From: an uncultured Sulfitobacter sp.
GTDB taxonomy: Bacteria > Pseudomonadota > Alphaproteobacteria > Rhodobacterales > Rhodobacteraceae
Length of the DNA stretch: 64,000 bases
NCBI GenBank assembly: GCA_947502265.1
Contig: CANMZB010000001.1
Location: 62,001-126,000, forward strand
Direction: 5' to 3'
The notes below the pieces were generated by a model. That model was not told the DNA's origin and searched no databases. It saw only the letters and a list, made by a program, of their open reading frames with translations. The translations under genes were made by a program, and so were the position numbers. Below, in pieces: positions 8,654-16,902 of this stretch. The number at the start of each line of letters is the position of its first letter. The stretch's first letter is position 1.

Positions 8654-9586
8654 ATGACTTTCAGGGCAGCAGTAATTCAGGCAGGGGCGGTGCCGTTCGA
8701 TATCGAGGGCAGCTTAACCAAGGCAGAGGGGTTGATCGCTCAGGCCGGCGCACAGGGCTGCAAGCTCGCCGTTTTTCCCGAGGCCTATATTTCGGCTTAC
8801 CCCAAAGAACAAACCTATGAGGTCGCTGTTGGTGTCCGCACCGAGGCTGGGCGCGAAGAGTTTCGCCGCTATGCAGACAGTGCTATTGAGGTTCCAAGTG
8901 CAGAAACGGAACGGTTGGGAAAGGCTGCGGCCGATGCGGGCTTGTTTTTGGTTATGGGGATTATCGAGCGTGATGCTGGCACGCTTTACTGCACGGCACT
9001 CTTTTTTGACCCCGATGGTAAGCTCATGGGTAAGCATCGTAAATTGATGCCAACGGGTGCCGAACGCCTTGTGTGGGGATTTGGTGATGGGTCAACCATG
9101 CCGACTTACGAGACAGAGATCGGAAATCTTGGGGCTGTGATCTGCTGGGAAAATTACATGCCAATGATGCGGATGGCGATGTACGGCCAAGGTATCAATC
9201 TTTACTGCGCGCCGACAGCCGATGATCGCGACAGTTGGCAAGCTACGATGAAGCATATTGCCCTTGAAGGGCGCACGTTCGTATTTTCAAGCTGTCAAGT
9301 GCTTCGGGAAAAGGACTTTCCTGACGATTACGCGTTTCAGCGTTCAGATCCCGACCGTGTGATGATGCGCGGTGGCAGCGTGATTATGGACCCGATGGGT
9401 AATGTGCTGGCGGGACCCTTGTTTGATGATGAGGGTATTCTGGTCGCTGACATTGATCTGGATGCGGTTACGCGCTCAAAGCTCGATTTCGATGCTGCAG
9501 GGCATTACGCACGTCCAGATGTATTTGATCTTCGGGTGAACACCTCTGCGCGCAAACCCGTCACCTATTCCAACACGGACGGGTGA
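8654..9586 (+). CDS. Nitrilase (carbon-nitrogen hydrolase)
   Basis: A cytoplasmic hydrolase of 310 aa, usual length, that converts nitriles to carboxylates and ammonia. The family triad is visible: Glu43 in FPEAY, Lys130 in KHRKLMPT and nucleophile Cys164 in VICWENY. The WENYMPMMR sequence after Cys is typical of true nitrilases rather than amidases or carbamoylases. Substrate range (aliphatic or arylaceto-) cannot be read from sequence. It is the first gene of a cluster with a TRAP transporter and a flavin-reductase-like protein; a strong terminator-like hairpin separates it from the transporter genes. Cyanide hydratase activity is a less likely alternative because those enzymes are longer. 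Confidence 0.88.
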   Translation: MTFRAAVIQAGAVPFDIEGSLTKAEGLIAQAGAQGCKLAVFPEAYISAYPKEQTYEVAVGVRTEAGREEFRRYADSAIEVPSAETERLGKAAADAGLFLVMGIIERDAGTLYCTALFFDPDGKLMGKHRKLMPTGAERLVWGFGDGSTMPTYETEIGNLGAVICWENYMPMMRMAMYGQGINLYCAPTADDRDSWQATMKHIALEGRTFVFSSCQVLREKDFPDDYAFQRSDPDRVMMRGGSVIMDPMGNVLAGPLFDDEGILVADIDLDAVTRSKLDFDAAGHYARPDVFDLRVNTSARKPVTYSNTDG

Positions 9587-9591
9587 GGTAG

Positions 9592-9620
9592 CGCGACGCC
9601 AAGGCTAGGCGTCGCGTTTT
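9592..9620 (+). terminator. Rho-independent terminator after the nitrilase gene
   Basis: A perfect 9-bp stem CGCGACGCC / GGCGTCGCG with a 7-base loop, followed by TTTT. It lies 5 bp after the nitrilase stop codon and in front of dctQ, so it should reduce read-through into the transporter genes. Confidence 0.8.
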
Positions 9621-9657
9621 CGGCCCTCCCGCAAACCGCGTGACAAAGGATCTGCCT

Positions 9658-10185
9658 ATGCATCGTCTTACCAATCTTATAACTCAAGCGCTTGATCTTC
9701 TGTCTGGCGGTGCTTTCGCAGCGGCGCTGGTGATCAATGCGGCCAATGTTGCCGGGCGATACCTGTTTCACAGTCCGATCTTTTGGGCGGAAGAGGTTAC
9801 CACTTTACTCATCATCTGGTCGGTTTGTCTTATGTCGTACCGTTTGACTTTACGCGGTGAAAACCTGTCCGCGGATATCTTAACAACGATCCTGTCTAAG
9901 TCTGCACAACGTTGGCTTGCTTTCGTGCTGGCGATAGCTGGTACGGCTTTGTGCGGTTACTTCTCCTATAATGCCTATCTGGTTGTCGAGCTGGTGGCTC
10001 GTTTTTCGCAAGTGACCACCGTGGCTGAAATCCCCAAGCAATACGTAAATGGCTCCATCTTAGCGGCCTTCGCGTTGGCCTTTTGTGGTGGTGTGGTGCG
10101 CAGTATTTCACTCCTTTTCTCAGATAAAATCCTTAACGCTGTCGAACCTGTTGAGGTCCAAGACGCACTGGTGGGGTCCAAATGA
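9658..10185 (+). CDS. TRAP transporter small permease (DctQ family)
   Basis: The 4-TM small membrane subunit of a tripartite ATP-independent periplasmic transporter. Hydrophobic segments are visible near residues 14-36, 45-62, 85-105 and 125-150. The sequence SPIFWAEEVTTLLIIWSVCL is the conserved DctQ pattern after helix 1. Start: ATG 9658 with AAAGGA upstream is preferred over GTG 9640. Its stop overlaps the dctM start (ATGA). With the large subunit and the DctP protein it forms one importer, likely for a nitrile-derived carboxylate or the nitrile itself (inference from context). Confidence 0.88.
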   Translation: MHRLTNLITQALDLLSGGAFAAALVINAANVAGRYLFHSPIFWAEEVTTLLIIWSVCLMSYRLTLRGENLSADILTTILSKSAQRWLAFVLAIAGTALCGYFSYNAYLVVELVARFSQVTTVAEIPKQYVNGSILAAFALAFCGGVVRSISLLFSDKILNAVEPVEVQDALVGSK

Positions 10186-11462
10186 CGCTTCTTCTTATCC
10201 TTGGTGGCTTGCCGCTGTTGTTGTTGATTGTGGGCCTGCCGATTTATCTTGTTTTACTGTCAACTGCGAGTGTTGCGATCCTAACGCAGATGAGCGTACC
10301 TGCAACTATGGTGCCGCAAATCATGTTTGGGGGTCTTGATAAATTCACGCTTTTGTCTGTGCCTTTCTTTATCTTTGCTGGCGAAATCATGTCGCGTGGC
10401 GGTGTGTCGCGGCGCATTGTGAATTGCATTTTGATGCTCTGTGGCGGGCTTAAATCTGCGCGCCCCATGACGGCCATCGGCGCCAGTGAATTTTTCGGTG
10501 CAGTGTCGGGGTCGAGCCCTGCAACAGTGGCGGCCATTGGTCGCTTGATGTACCCAAGCCTGCGCGAAGGCGGCTATAGCGAGAAATTTTCGCTTGGGCT
10601 GATCACTTCAGCGGGGGGGATCGCCAGCGTTATGCCCCCGAGCATATTGATGATCCTATATGCGTCGTCTTCCGAACAATCGGTAACAGCGCTTTTTGCG
10701 GCAGGTATTTTGCCCGCCTTGCTGATGGGCCTTGTCATTGCTGGCTATATTCTGTGGGTGTCGCGCAACATGTCGCCGCCAAGTAAAATCAAATCGCAAA
10801 AGGGTGAAGCATGGTCATTATTCATCTCGGCGCTACCCGCTCTTGGCACACCTGTAGTCATTCTTGGTGGCATCTATTCAGGCATATTCTCCCCCACGGA
10901 ATCTGCGGGCGTTGCCGGGGTTTATGGCGTGCTGGTGGCTCGGTTTTTCTATAGGGAAATCACCTGGCGTGAAATTTGGAAGGTAGTGTTGAGCTCTGCC
11001 CATCTTACAGCGCAAATTTTGATCGTCGTTGCTGCCTCTGGCGTGTTCTCGTGGGTTCTGACAACAAGCGGCGTGCCGCAAACGCTTGTCGACTTTGTCG
11101 GAGCGGCCTCAAGCAAGCCTTGGGTAGTTCTACTAACGATCAACGTGTTCTTGTTGTTGGTTGGATGTTTGATGGACCCCGTATCAGCGATCGTGCTCTT
11201 GACGCCCATGTTAGTGCCTGTGGTGGTTCATCTTGATGTAAACCTTGTCCACTTCGGTGTCATTATGGCTGTGAACTTGAGCATCGGTATGTTCACTCCG
11301 CCTTTTGGCCTGAACATCTTCACCTCTCATGCGCTGTTTGGCGCACCTATTTCGCGCATTAGTGCTGGGTTGGTGCCCTTTATCATCCTGCAAGTTTTGG
11401 CTCTGTTGTTGATCACCTATGTCCCAGAAATCTCTATGCCTCAGCTATTGTTCCTTAACTGA
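10182..11462 (+). CDS. TRAP transporter large permease (DctM family)
   Basis: The 12-TM channel subunit (426 aa, usual length) that moves substrate with a sodium or proton gradient. Family signatures include FGGLDKFTLLSVPFFIFAGE near the N-terminus, GASEFFGAVSGSSPATVAAIG and the SAGGIASVMPPSILMILYA segment, followed by GIFSPTESAGVAGVYG. It overlaps dctQ by four bases and is followed after 39 bp by the solute-binding protein gene, so the three are co-transcribed. Confidence 0.92.
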   Translation: MTLLLILGGLPLLLLIVGLPIYLVLLSTASVAILTQMSVPATMVPQIMFGGLDKFTLLSVPFFIFAGEIMSRGGVSRRIVNCILMLCGGLKSARPMTAIGASEFFGAVSGSSPATVAAIGRLMYPSLREGGYSEKFSLGLITSAGGIASVMPPSILMILYASSSEQSVTALFAAGILPALLMGLVIAGYILWVSRNMSPPSKIKSQKGEAWSLFISALPALGTPVVILGGIYSGIFSPTESAGVAGVYGVLVARFFYREITWREIWKVVLSSAHLTAQILIVVAASGVFSWVLTTSGVPQTLVDFVGAASSKPWVVLLTINVFLLLVGCLMDPVSAIVLLTPMLVPVVVHLDVNLVHFGVIMAVNLSIGMFTPPFGLNIFTSHALFGAPISRISAGLVPFIILQVLALLLITYVPEISMPQLLFLN

Positions 11463-11501
11463 CCAATCTTTTTGCAACCTCTCACATGAATGGAGTTCTC
11501 T

Positions 11502-12530
11502 ATGTCTTCTCTTTTTCCTAACCGACGCAATATGGTTACAGCCGCAGGCGCCTGTCTATTGTTGACGACTTTCTTCGCAGCGCCTGCGTGGGCGCAAGAC
11601 TTTACAATGAAACTGGCCACCGCGACGGTGAATGACGTTCAAACAGAAGCCATTAAGCGTTTTGCTGCGCGGGTCGAGGAGCGGTCCGAAGGTCGCATCA
11701 CAACCGAATTATACCCCGCAGCGCAGCTTGGGTCTAACGCGCGTATGATCGAAGGACTACAATTAGGTACGGTGGAGTTTTATACGGGGCCTGCCGCCTA
11801 TCTTGTAGGCGTGGATTCCCGTTACCAAGTCACCGATCTGCCCGGGATTTTTGAAGATGCCCGCCATGCACAACGTGTGTTTAGCGATCCGGCGTTTAGC
11901 GAGGCGTTTTTAAACCTTGGTATCGACAAAGGCCTTGTTGGTCTGGGTACATATATCTACGGAAACACCGCGTTTGCGACCAGCTTTGAGGGCGATACTC
12001 TGAGCGCGTTTGAAGGTAAAAAGCTCCGTGTTCTTGCCTCCAAGGTCGAGCGCAAAGGCGTGGAATTGATGGGGGCTACGGCTGTGCCAATTGATTTCAG
12101 CGAAGTTGCAACAGCGTTGCAACAAGGGACCGTGGATGGGATGAAAAGCTCCCCGCCTGCGTTCACCTCGCTAAAGCTTTACGACATTGTTGACCATATC
12201 ACGGCCACCGAAGATGGGGTTATGGGCGAAGTGATGTTGGCCAGCAAAATCTGGTGGGATACTCTGCCAGGAGATTTGCAAATGATCTTACGCGAAGAGG
12301 CCACAGCGCTTGAACCCGAGCTGTATGACTTTGTTCTGGATGATCAAGCCAAGGCTTACGAGACATGGGAAGAAATGGGCGGAACAGTTCATTATTTGCC
12401 GAAAGCTGAGCGCGAGGCGCTTATGCGCGAAATGCGTGACGCTGTTTTGGAGTTGTTGAACGAAGATCCGAAAACGGCTGAAATGCTTGCCGTGCTTTTG
12501 GATGCAGCGGAACGCACCGCCACAGAGTAA
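11502..12530 (+). CDS. TRAP transporter solute-binding protein (DctP family)
   Basis: A periplasmic ligand-binding protein of 342 aa. The signal peptide runs to about residue 32 (core CLLLTTFFAAPAWAQ). The mature part shows the DctP order: FTMKLATATVNDVQTEAIKRF, ELYPAAQLGSNARMIEGLQLG, KLRVLASKVE and the pattern VATALQQGTVDGMKS. The conserved arginine that salt-bridges carboxylate ligands is probably the one in GKKLRVL. Start: ATG 11502 lies 7 bases after GGAG; ATG 11490 has no such site. Ligand unknown, probably a small carboxylate. Confidence 0.9.
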   Translation: MSSLFPNRRNMVTAAGACLLLTTFFAAPAWAQDFTMKLATATVNDVQTEAIKRFAARVEERSEGRITTELYPAAQLGSNARMIEGLQLGTVEFYTGPAAYLVGVDSRYQVTDLPGIFEDARHAQRVFSDPAFSEAFLNLGIDKGLVGLGTYIYGNTAFATSFEGDTLSAFEGKKLRVLASKVERKGVELMGATAVPIDFSEVATALQQGTVDGMKSSPPAFTSLKLYDIVDHITATEDGVMGEVMLASKIWWDTLPGDLQMILREEATALEPELYDFVLDDQAKAYETWEEMGGTVHYLPKAEREALMREMRDAVLELLNEDPKTAEMLAVLLDAAERTATE

Positions 12531-12538
12531 AATCTGCT

Positions 12539-12562
12539 GCCCTGCCATATAATTGGCAGGGC
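12539..12562. terminator. Hairpin between dctP and the flavin-reductase-like gene
   Basis: A 9-bp perfect stem GCCCTGCCA / TGGCAGGGC with loop TATAAT starts 8 bp after the dctP stop. No T-run follows, so it may protect the upstream mRNA or be a partial terminator rather than a full stop. Confidence 0.5.
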
Positions 12563-12584
12563 AATATAGTTACAAGGTTTTTCA

Positions 12585-13214
12585 ATGCTATACGATATGA
12601 AAACGTTAGAGGCACGTAAGCGGTACAAACTCCTAGCGTCTCTTGTCGTGCCGCGGCCAATTGCGTGGGTTTCGACAATTTCGAACGATGGTTCGGTTAA
12701 TCTTGCCCCTTATAGCTTTTTCAATGTGATGGGGCATGACCCTGCGGTAGTGGCGCTCGGCATCCTCGAGCACCCCGAGAAGACGCTTAAAGACACCGTG
12801 CGCAACATCACGGAAACCGAACGTTTCACGGTGAATTTGGTAGCTGAAGATCAGGCTTTGTCGATGAATGAAACCGCAACCGATTTGCCAAATGGCGAAA
12901 GCGAAGCGGACTATGCTTCGGTGCAATTATGCTCTGCGATTGCAAATGGTGTTCCAGGGGTCGCGCAGTCATCTGTGCGCTTGGAGTGCCAATTGATGCA
13001 AACGGTACCGACTCGCACTCAACAGAGAATCATCCTCGGTGAAATACTGTCAATATATGTCAGAGATGCCCTGCTGATTGATCCTGACACCGCTCAAATT
13101 GACCTTGATGCTCACTCCCCAATTGCGCGTATGGGCGGCCCAGGCACCTATTGCCGCACCAGCGACCGCTTTGACATCAGGCGCCCTGACAGCCAGACTC
13201 AACCAATCGACTAA
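12585..13214 (+). CDS. Flavin reductase-like FMN-binding protein
   Basis: A 209-residue split-barrel flavoprotein (flavin_reduct domain). The conserved N-terminal sequence LLASLVVPRPIAWVSTIS with DGSVNLAPYSFFNVMGHDP binds FMN, and ETERFTVNLV follows as in the family. It would use NAD(P)H to reduce flavin or act as a DIM6/NTAB-type oxidoreductase. It is 54 bp downstream of dctP and in the same direction, so it is probably part of the nitrilase-TRAP unit; its job there is unclear. AAGG precedes the ATG by seven bases. The C-terminus ends right next to an IS481 remnant. Confidence 0.85.
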   Translation: MLYDMKTLEARKRYKLLASLVVPRPIAWVSTISNDGSVNLAPYSFFNVMGHDPAVVALGILEHPEKTLKDTVRNITETERFTVNLVAEDQALSMNETATDLPNGESEADYASVQLCSAIANGVPGVAQSSVRLECQLMQTVPTRTQQRIILGEILSIYVRDALLIDPDTAQIDLDAHSPIARMGGPGTYCRTSDRFDIRRPDSQTQPID

Positions 13215-13560
13215 CTGTCACATTCCGGACGGTAGTATGGTTGTTTCTTGAACAGTTCGGTTTGAGTTTGTGCCAGTTTTTCATGGCTAGCAAGGGCGTC
13301 TTACTGCCCAAGGCTGATTGCGGGAGTTGTTGGTTGTAGAGCCAGACGTTGCGATGCAGGGTGGCCTCAAACTCTTCGCCTGATTGGAAGTGGTGGCTTT
13401 GCAGCACCTCCTCGATGCATCCGTTGAACCGCTCCACCATGCCGTTGGTTTATGGTGATCTTGGTGGGGTCAGTCGATGTTCGATTTCCAGTCCAGTGCA
13501 GAGCGTGTCGAACTCGTGCTTCCCGCTTTGCGCCCATTTACGCAGGCCAAACAGTCGGTC
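13215..13560 (-). mobile_element. IS481-family transposase 3' remnant
   Basis: On the minus strand the fragments RKWAQSGKHEFDTLCTGLEI and, in another frame, MVERFNGCIEEVLQSHHFQS followed by LYNQQLPQSALGSKTP are the C-terminal part of an IS481 DDE transposase (NGMVERFNGRI is diagnostic). The frame changes between them near 13440-13450, so the gene is broken. The 5' half is absent. Confidence 0.75.
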
Positions 13561-13685
13561 AGTATCTGTTGCGAGGGGCCGCCGGCAACGAACGTGGGAC
13601 CTCGGAGCCGCAGAGGCCCCATTGGATGTAGGTAAGGCAGCGCGCAACTTGCGCTTCAATGGAGCTCTCAGGGCCATCGATGAAA

Positions 13686-13829
13686 ATGCGTGAGCTTGAG
13701 CAAACCAAGATTCAGTGCGCGCGCAAGTTTTTTGACGAGATCGGCAGACGGATTAATGAAGATCAGGTAAAATATGACGTCGTGACCAACTATTCTGACC
13801 TTATGGCTTTGGTTAAAGCCGCCGCATAA
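13686..13829 (+). pseudogene. C-terminal tail resembling type III restriction endonuclease (Res)
   Basis: Forty-seven codons ending at TAA 13829 read MRELEQTKIQCARKFFDEIG, then NEDQVKYDVVTNYSDLMALV. The K-I-x-C-A-x-K-F-F and VKYDVV pattern is the extreme C-terminus of type III Res subunits as I remember it. The upstream part has been replaced by IS sequence. It suggests a lost restriction-modification locus. The match is short, so the identity is tentative. Confidence 0.4.
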
Positions 13830-13901
13830 AAACTATTTCTTCGCTGGGCTTCGACATATTATCGAGGTCCGGCATGAGATGTGTCCTGCCAATCTGTCTA
13901 T

Positions 13902-14930
13902 TTAGCACGAAGCACTGCCGTGAGAGGCTAAATCACGCCCTTCGTGCTGGCCATATTCAATATGTTCCAAAGCCTCTGCCAATGTGTCCAAGGCCACCTT
14001 CTGCGGATCGACTACATGCTCGAGAAGATGGGTTGTGGCCAGATAGTTTTCTAAGGCTGTAGAACTGCCCTCGTCCTTATTGGATGCATTGTGCGCCAGA
14101 ATTTCATCGATAACCCGCGGCGATACTCCCAGCAATTTCATGATTGTCGCAGCTGTGCTACGCAAGTCATGGCGGTGCCAGTCGCTGGTGTCGCTTACAC
14201 GATGAACGGCACCGGTGATCCGCTGCCAGTTATCCAAACCGCCACCTTCGGCATTCGGAAAAACCAAATCATCAGATTTTCGGGTGTCGAAGTTCGGCAG
14301 TCCACGCAACAACTTGATCGCAGCATCAGACAGGGGCAAGTTCTGCAACTTTGGGGGCCCCGAAATTGTTTTAACGTATGGTTTGTGCCAAATTCCAGAA
14401 TTCTCACGGAAATGCCCCCACTTCATGTTAACAAGCTCAGATCGGCGAGCGGCGGTCAGCAGCAGAAACCTCAAAGCCACTGCCCGCAGAACGTGTTTCG
14501 GATGTGTCTTGAGGCCCAAAACCTCCGGTGCGGGCCATACCAGCAATGGCAATATGCGAGCTAGCTCCAGATGATCCAGTGCCCTGTCACGCCGACCTGT
14601 GATCGAGTGATCGTCAATCGATGGATCATATGTCTGCCTCACATCAACAACGTCCAGCTTTTAGCGACGCCCCAAGCCGACTTTATTTGATTTATTCCGA
14701 TGCGCCGCCCAGTCAAACATCGTCACTAAGCAAGAACGCCCCCGCGAAACTTGGCCGTTTGCGGTGCCTTTTCCAGAGCGCGGAACGTAAGTATTCATTG
14801 TGTGAGCGAGATCTTCGAGCCCAATTTCCGTGATCTGCGTTGACAAATGTGGTTGAAACACTGGCTCGATACGTCGCCTTGCTTCACTTGATTTGCCGTT
14901 TTCTGTTGGCATCCATGTTTTTCGCTTCTG
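13902..14930 (-). pseudogene. Tyrosine recombinase, interrupted by a stop codon and an IS insertion
   Basis: The 246-codon downstream frame contains the catalytic set Arg (LTAARRSELVNMKW), His-Arg (WHRHDLRSTAATI), LAHNAS and Tyr (ENYLATTHLL). The matching N-terminal part (ITEIGLEDLAHTMNTYVPR, then MFDWAAHRNKSNKVG) is in the same frame upstream but separated by TAA at 14661-14663. Its 5' end is cut by the IS copy at 14931. A protein of only the catalytic domain from GTG 14642 could still be made but is unlikely to be useful. This is a decayed second integrase, distinct from the one at 2048. Confidence 0.7.
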
Positions 14931-15089
14931 AGGGTCAGGACTCATAACCAGAATATTACTGTTGCGGCGAGAGCGATTGCTGACAGGAAGACCTTTGGGC
15001 ATCGGTCATACCGGGTTGAGACACGTCGCCAGTCTTTGAGCCTGCCGAACATCCTTTCGATGCGGTTGCGGCGTTTGTATCGGCGCTTG

Positions 15090-15132
15090 TCCACTGCCCG
15101 ACAGGGTCTTGCGCAGCAATGTCCCGAAAGGG
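15090..15132 (+). repeat. Double-hairpin element F
   Basis: Reads TCCACTGCCCGACAGGG, then TCTTGCGCAGCAATGTCCC, then GAAAGGG. The inner palindrome TTGC-TGC-GCAA (minus strand) and the outer CTGTCGGGCAG-type hairpin are shared with element D at 27117-27158 with few differences. It faces element A, so the two bracket the inverted segment of the IS copy. Confidence 0.6.
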
Positions 15133-15232
15133 AGGCTTGACCAAGGGGGGGCATGAATACAAAGTTGCATGCTGTTACAGACACCAGCGGTCGCCCGGTC
15201 CGCCTGTTCATTACCGCAGGCTGGAGGCCGTG

Positions 15233-15272
15233 CCCCTCTCATGCATGTAAACATGCATTGCCGGGCAATGGA
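15233..15272 (-). repeat. Double-hairpin element A
   Basis: On the plus strand: CCCCTCTC, then the palindrome GCATGTAAACATGC, then the palindrome TTGCCGGGCAA and TGGA. It interrupts the transposase frame just after LKAH. It is identical to element E in IS copy 2 (46201-46240). Confidence 0.75.
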
Positions 15273-15571
15273 TGTGCTTTGAGGTAGGTGGCATCAATCG
15301 AGAGAGTTTGGTTATCAGGAGCCAGCTCAGCCAGTCCCATCATGATCCGGGCAAACACGCCCATTTCACTCCAACGCTTCCAGCGATTATACAACGTCTT
15401 TGGCGGGCCATACTCCGCTGGTGCATCACACCACCTTAAGCCATTGCGGTTAATGAATATAATGCCACTCAAAACACGCCTGTCATCAACGCGAGCACGA
15501 CCTCGGCTCTTTGGAAAGTAAGGCCGCAAACGCTCCATCTGCGCCTCAGTAAGCCAGTACAAATTGCTCAT
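15239..15571 (-). pseudogene. IS427-like transposase, N-terminal half (copy 1)
   Basis: Begins MSNLYWLTEAQMERLRPYFP at ATG 15571 and runs through DDRRVLSGIIFI, CDAPAEYGPPKTLYNRW and LSIDATYLKAH, where the first catalytic Asp lies (SIDATY). It then enters the hairpin element and stops after LPGNACLHA. The 127-residue translation from 15622 is identical to that of copy 2 (45851-46234), so the interruption is older than the duplication. Confidence 0.85.
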
Positions 15572-15642
15572 GTTATCCCCCGAAACCGGGGATCGTGAAT
15601 CATGACAACGCGACAACCTCAATCAATTTATGGGTCCTGACC

Positions 15643-16902
15643 CTAGTCCCTTTCTGCAGTTGGCGGGGGCGGTGCGACTGCAACGACCGCTGCTTCGCGA
15701 AGCAGCTTTATTTTCGTTTCGGAAAGCCCGAGAACGTCACGCAGAACCTGTTCTGTATGCTCGCCCAATAAAGGCGCGGGCCAATTGATCGTTCCGCGCT
15801 CGCCATTGATTCGAAATGGCGTCAAAGGATGCGGTTTTGGCCCGACATAAGCACGATCGACAACCTTCCAGAAACCACGCGATGCAAGAATTGGGTCATC
15901 CAGCAGTTCGCGCGGCCGCGCTACGATACCGGCGGAGATACCAGCGGACTGAAGTGCCTCGACGGTAGCACGGGTGGGGCGATCACGCGTCCAGTGAGAG
16001 ATCGCCTGTTCAATCTCGGCCTCTCGGGCTCTGCGCCCGGACGCGGTGAACAGCTCTGGGTCTTCTCCCAGGTCGTCGCGCTCGATCATGTGAGCGAGAG
16101 GAGGCCACATTTCGTCCTCAGTGACGGCGATCACCAACCAATGGTCGTGGCCCTCTGTAGGGAAGCATCCATGCGGCACGTATTGTGGGTGTCGGTTGCC
16201 GGTCCTGACCGGCGCCTCTTTGTTCAAGCCGAAATGAACCGCACCGTGGGCCCCCAGCTGCATCATGGTTTCGACCTGTGACAGATCTACTCTCTGGCCT
16301 TCTCCAGTTCGCCGCTGATGGTGTACGGCAACCAACACGGCCGCTGCAGAAAACAGACCGCCGCAGGCATCACCATAGGCGATATGTGACTGAAGGGGCG
16401 GACCTTCCGGCATACCGGTCAGATGCGGCAAGCCTGCCCCCTGTTCGAAGGTTGATCCGTAGCCGCGGTAGTCGGACCAAGGCCCATAACACCCGTAGCC
16501 GGGCAACGATACCATGATAATTGAAGAGTTTACCGCCGCCAGATCCTCGTAGGACAGCCCAAGTTTTGCCATTACACCAGTCGCCTGATTTTCTATCACC
16601 ACATCGGCGCAGGCCACCAGATCGAGCGCCAGTGCGCGCCCCTCTGGGCGAACCAGATCAATGGCAACACCCAGCTTGTTCCTGTTGATGTGATTAAAGG
16701 GCGGGTTTCGTTCATGATCGCCACGCGCCATACTGTCCGGGGAAATTTCGACACCCCGCCACCAATCCGGCTTGGTCTTGGACTCGACCTTGATGACCTC
16801 GGCACCGAGATCGGCCAATTGACGTGTGGCAAGTGGACCGGCCCACCCCATGGTGAAATCGATAACCCTTAACGCAGTCAGGGGGGCATGTGCTGTATTC
16901 AT
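15643..16902 (-). CDS. CaiB/BaiF family CoA-transferase (class III)
   Basis: A 419-residue formyl-CoA-transferase-fold enzyme that moves CoA between carboxylic acids. Family marks: VIDFTMGWAGPLATRQLADLG and AEVIKVESKTKPDWWRG at the N-terminus, and HIAYGDACGGLFSAAAVLVA with the expected catalytic Asp in YGD. Start: ATG 16902 has GGAGG seven bases upstream and overlaps the stop of the upstream CoA-transferase gene (ATGA), so the pair is translationally coupled. It corresponds to the C-terminal half of the fused protein at 18610-20934. Its last codon and stop touch the right end of an IS, so the natural C-terminus may have been trimmed. Probable role: activation of the imported acid using an acyl-CoA donor. 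Confidence 0.88.
   Translation of the reverse strand: MNTAHAPLTALRVIDFTMGWAGPLATRQLADLGAEVIKVESKTKPDWWRGVEISPDSMARGDHERNPPFNHINRNKLGVAIDLVRPEGRALALDLVACADVVIENQATGVMAKLGLSYEDLAAVNSSIIMVSLPGYGCYGPWSDYRGYGSTFEQGAGLPHLTGMPEGPPLQSHIAYGDACGGLFSAAAVLVAVHHQRRTGEGQRVDLSQVETMMQLGAHGAVHFGLNKEAPVRTGNRHPQYVPHGCFPTEGHDHWLVIAVTEDEMWPPLAHMIERDDLGEDPELFTASGRRAREAEIEQAISHWTRDRPTRATVEALQSAGISAGIVARPRELLDDPILASRGFWKVVDRAYVGPKPHPLTPFRINGERGTINWPAPLLGEHTEQVLRDVLGLSETKIKLLREAAVVAVAPPPPTAERD

Larger units (their letters stand above)
14931..15644 (-). mobile_element. IS5-family (IS427-like) element, copy 1, internally rearranged
   Basis: Bounded by 17-bp inverted repeats, AGGGTCAGGACTCATAA at the left and the inverse of AGGGTCAGGACCCATAA at the right. 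The transposase reads on the minus strand: first half at 15239-15571, last part at 14945-15085 (YKRRNRIERMFGRLKDWRRV, then SAIALAATVIFWL). Between them lie two double-hairpin elements (15233-15272 and 15090-15132) and an internal segment, about 15133-15222, whose coding sense (GMNTKLHAVTDTSGRPVRL) is on the plus strand, that is inverted. The element cannot make its own transposase. It sits between the integrase pseudogene and the CaiB gene, and the last bases of its right end form part of the TAG stop codon of that gene. Confidence 0.85.
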
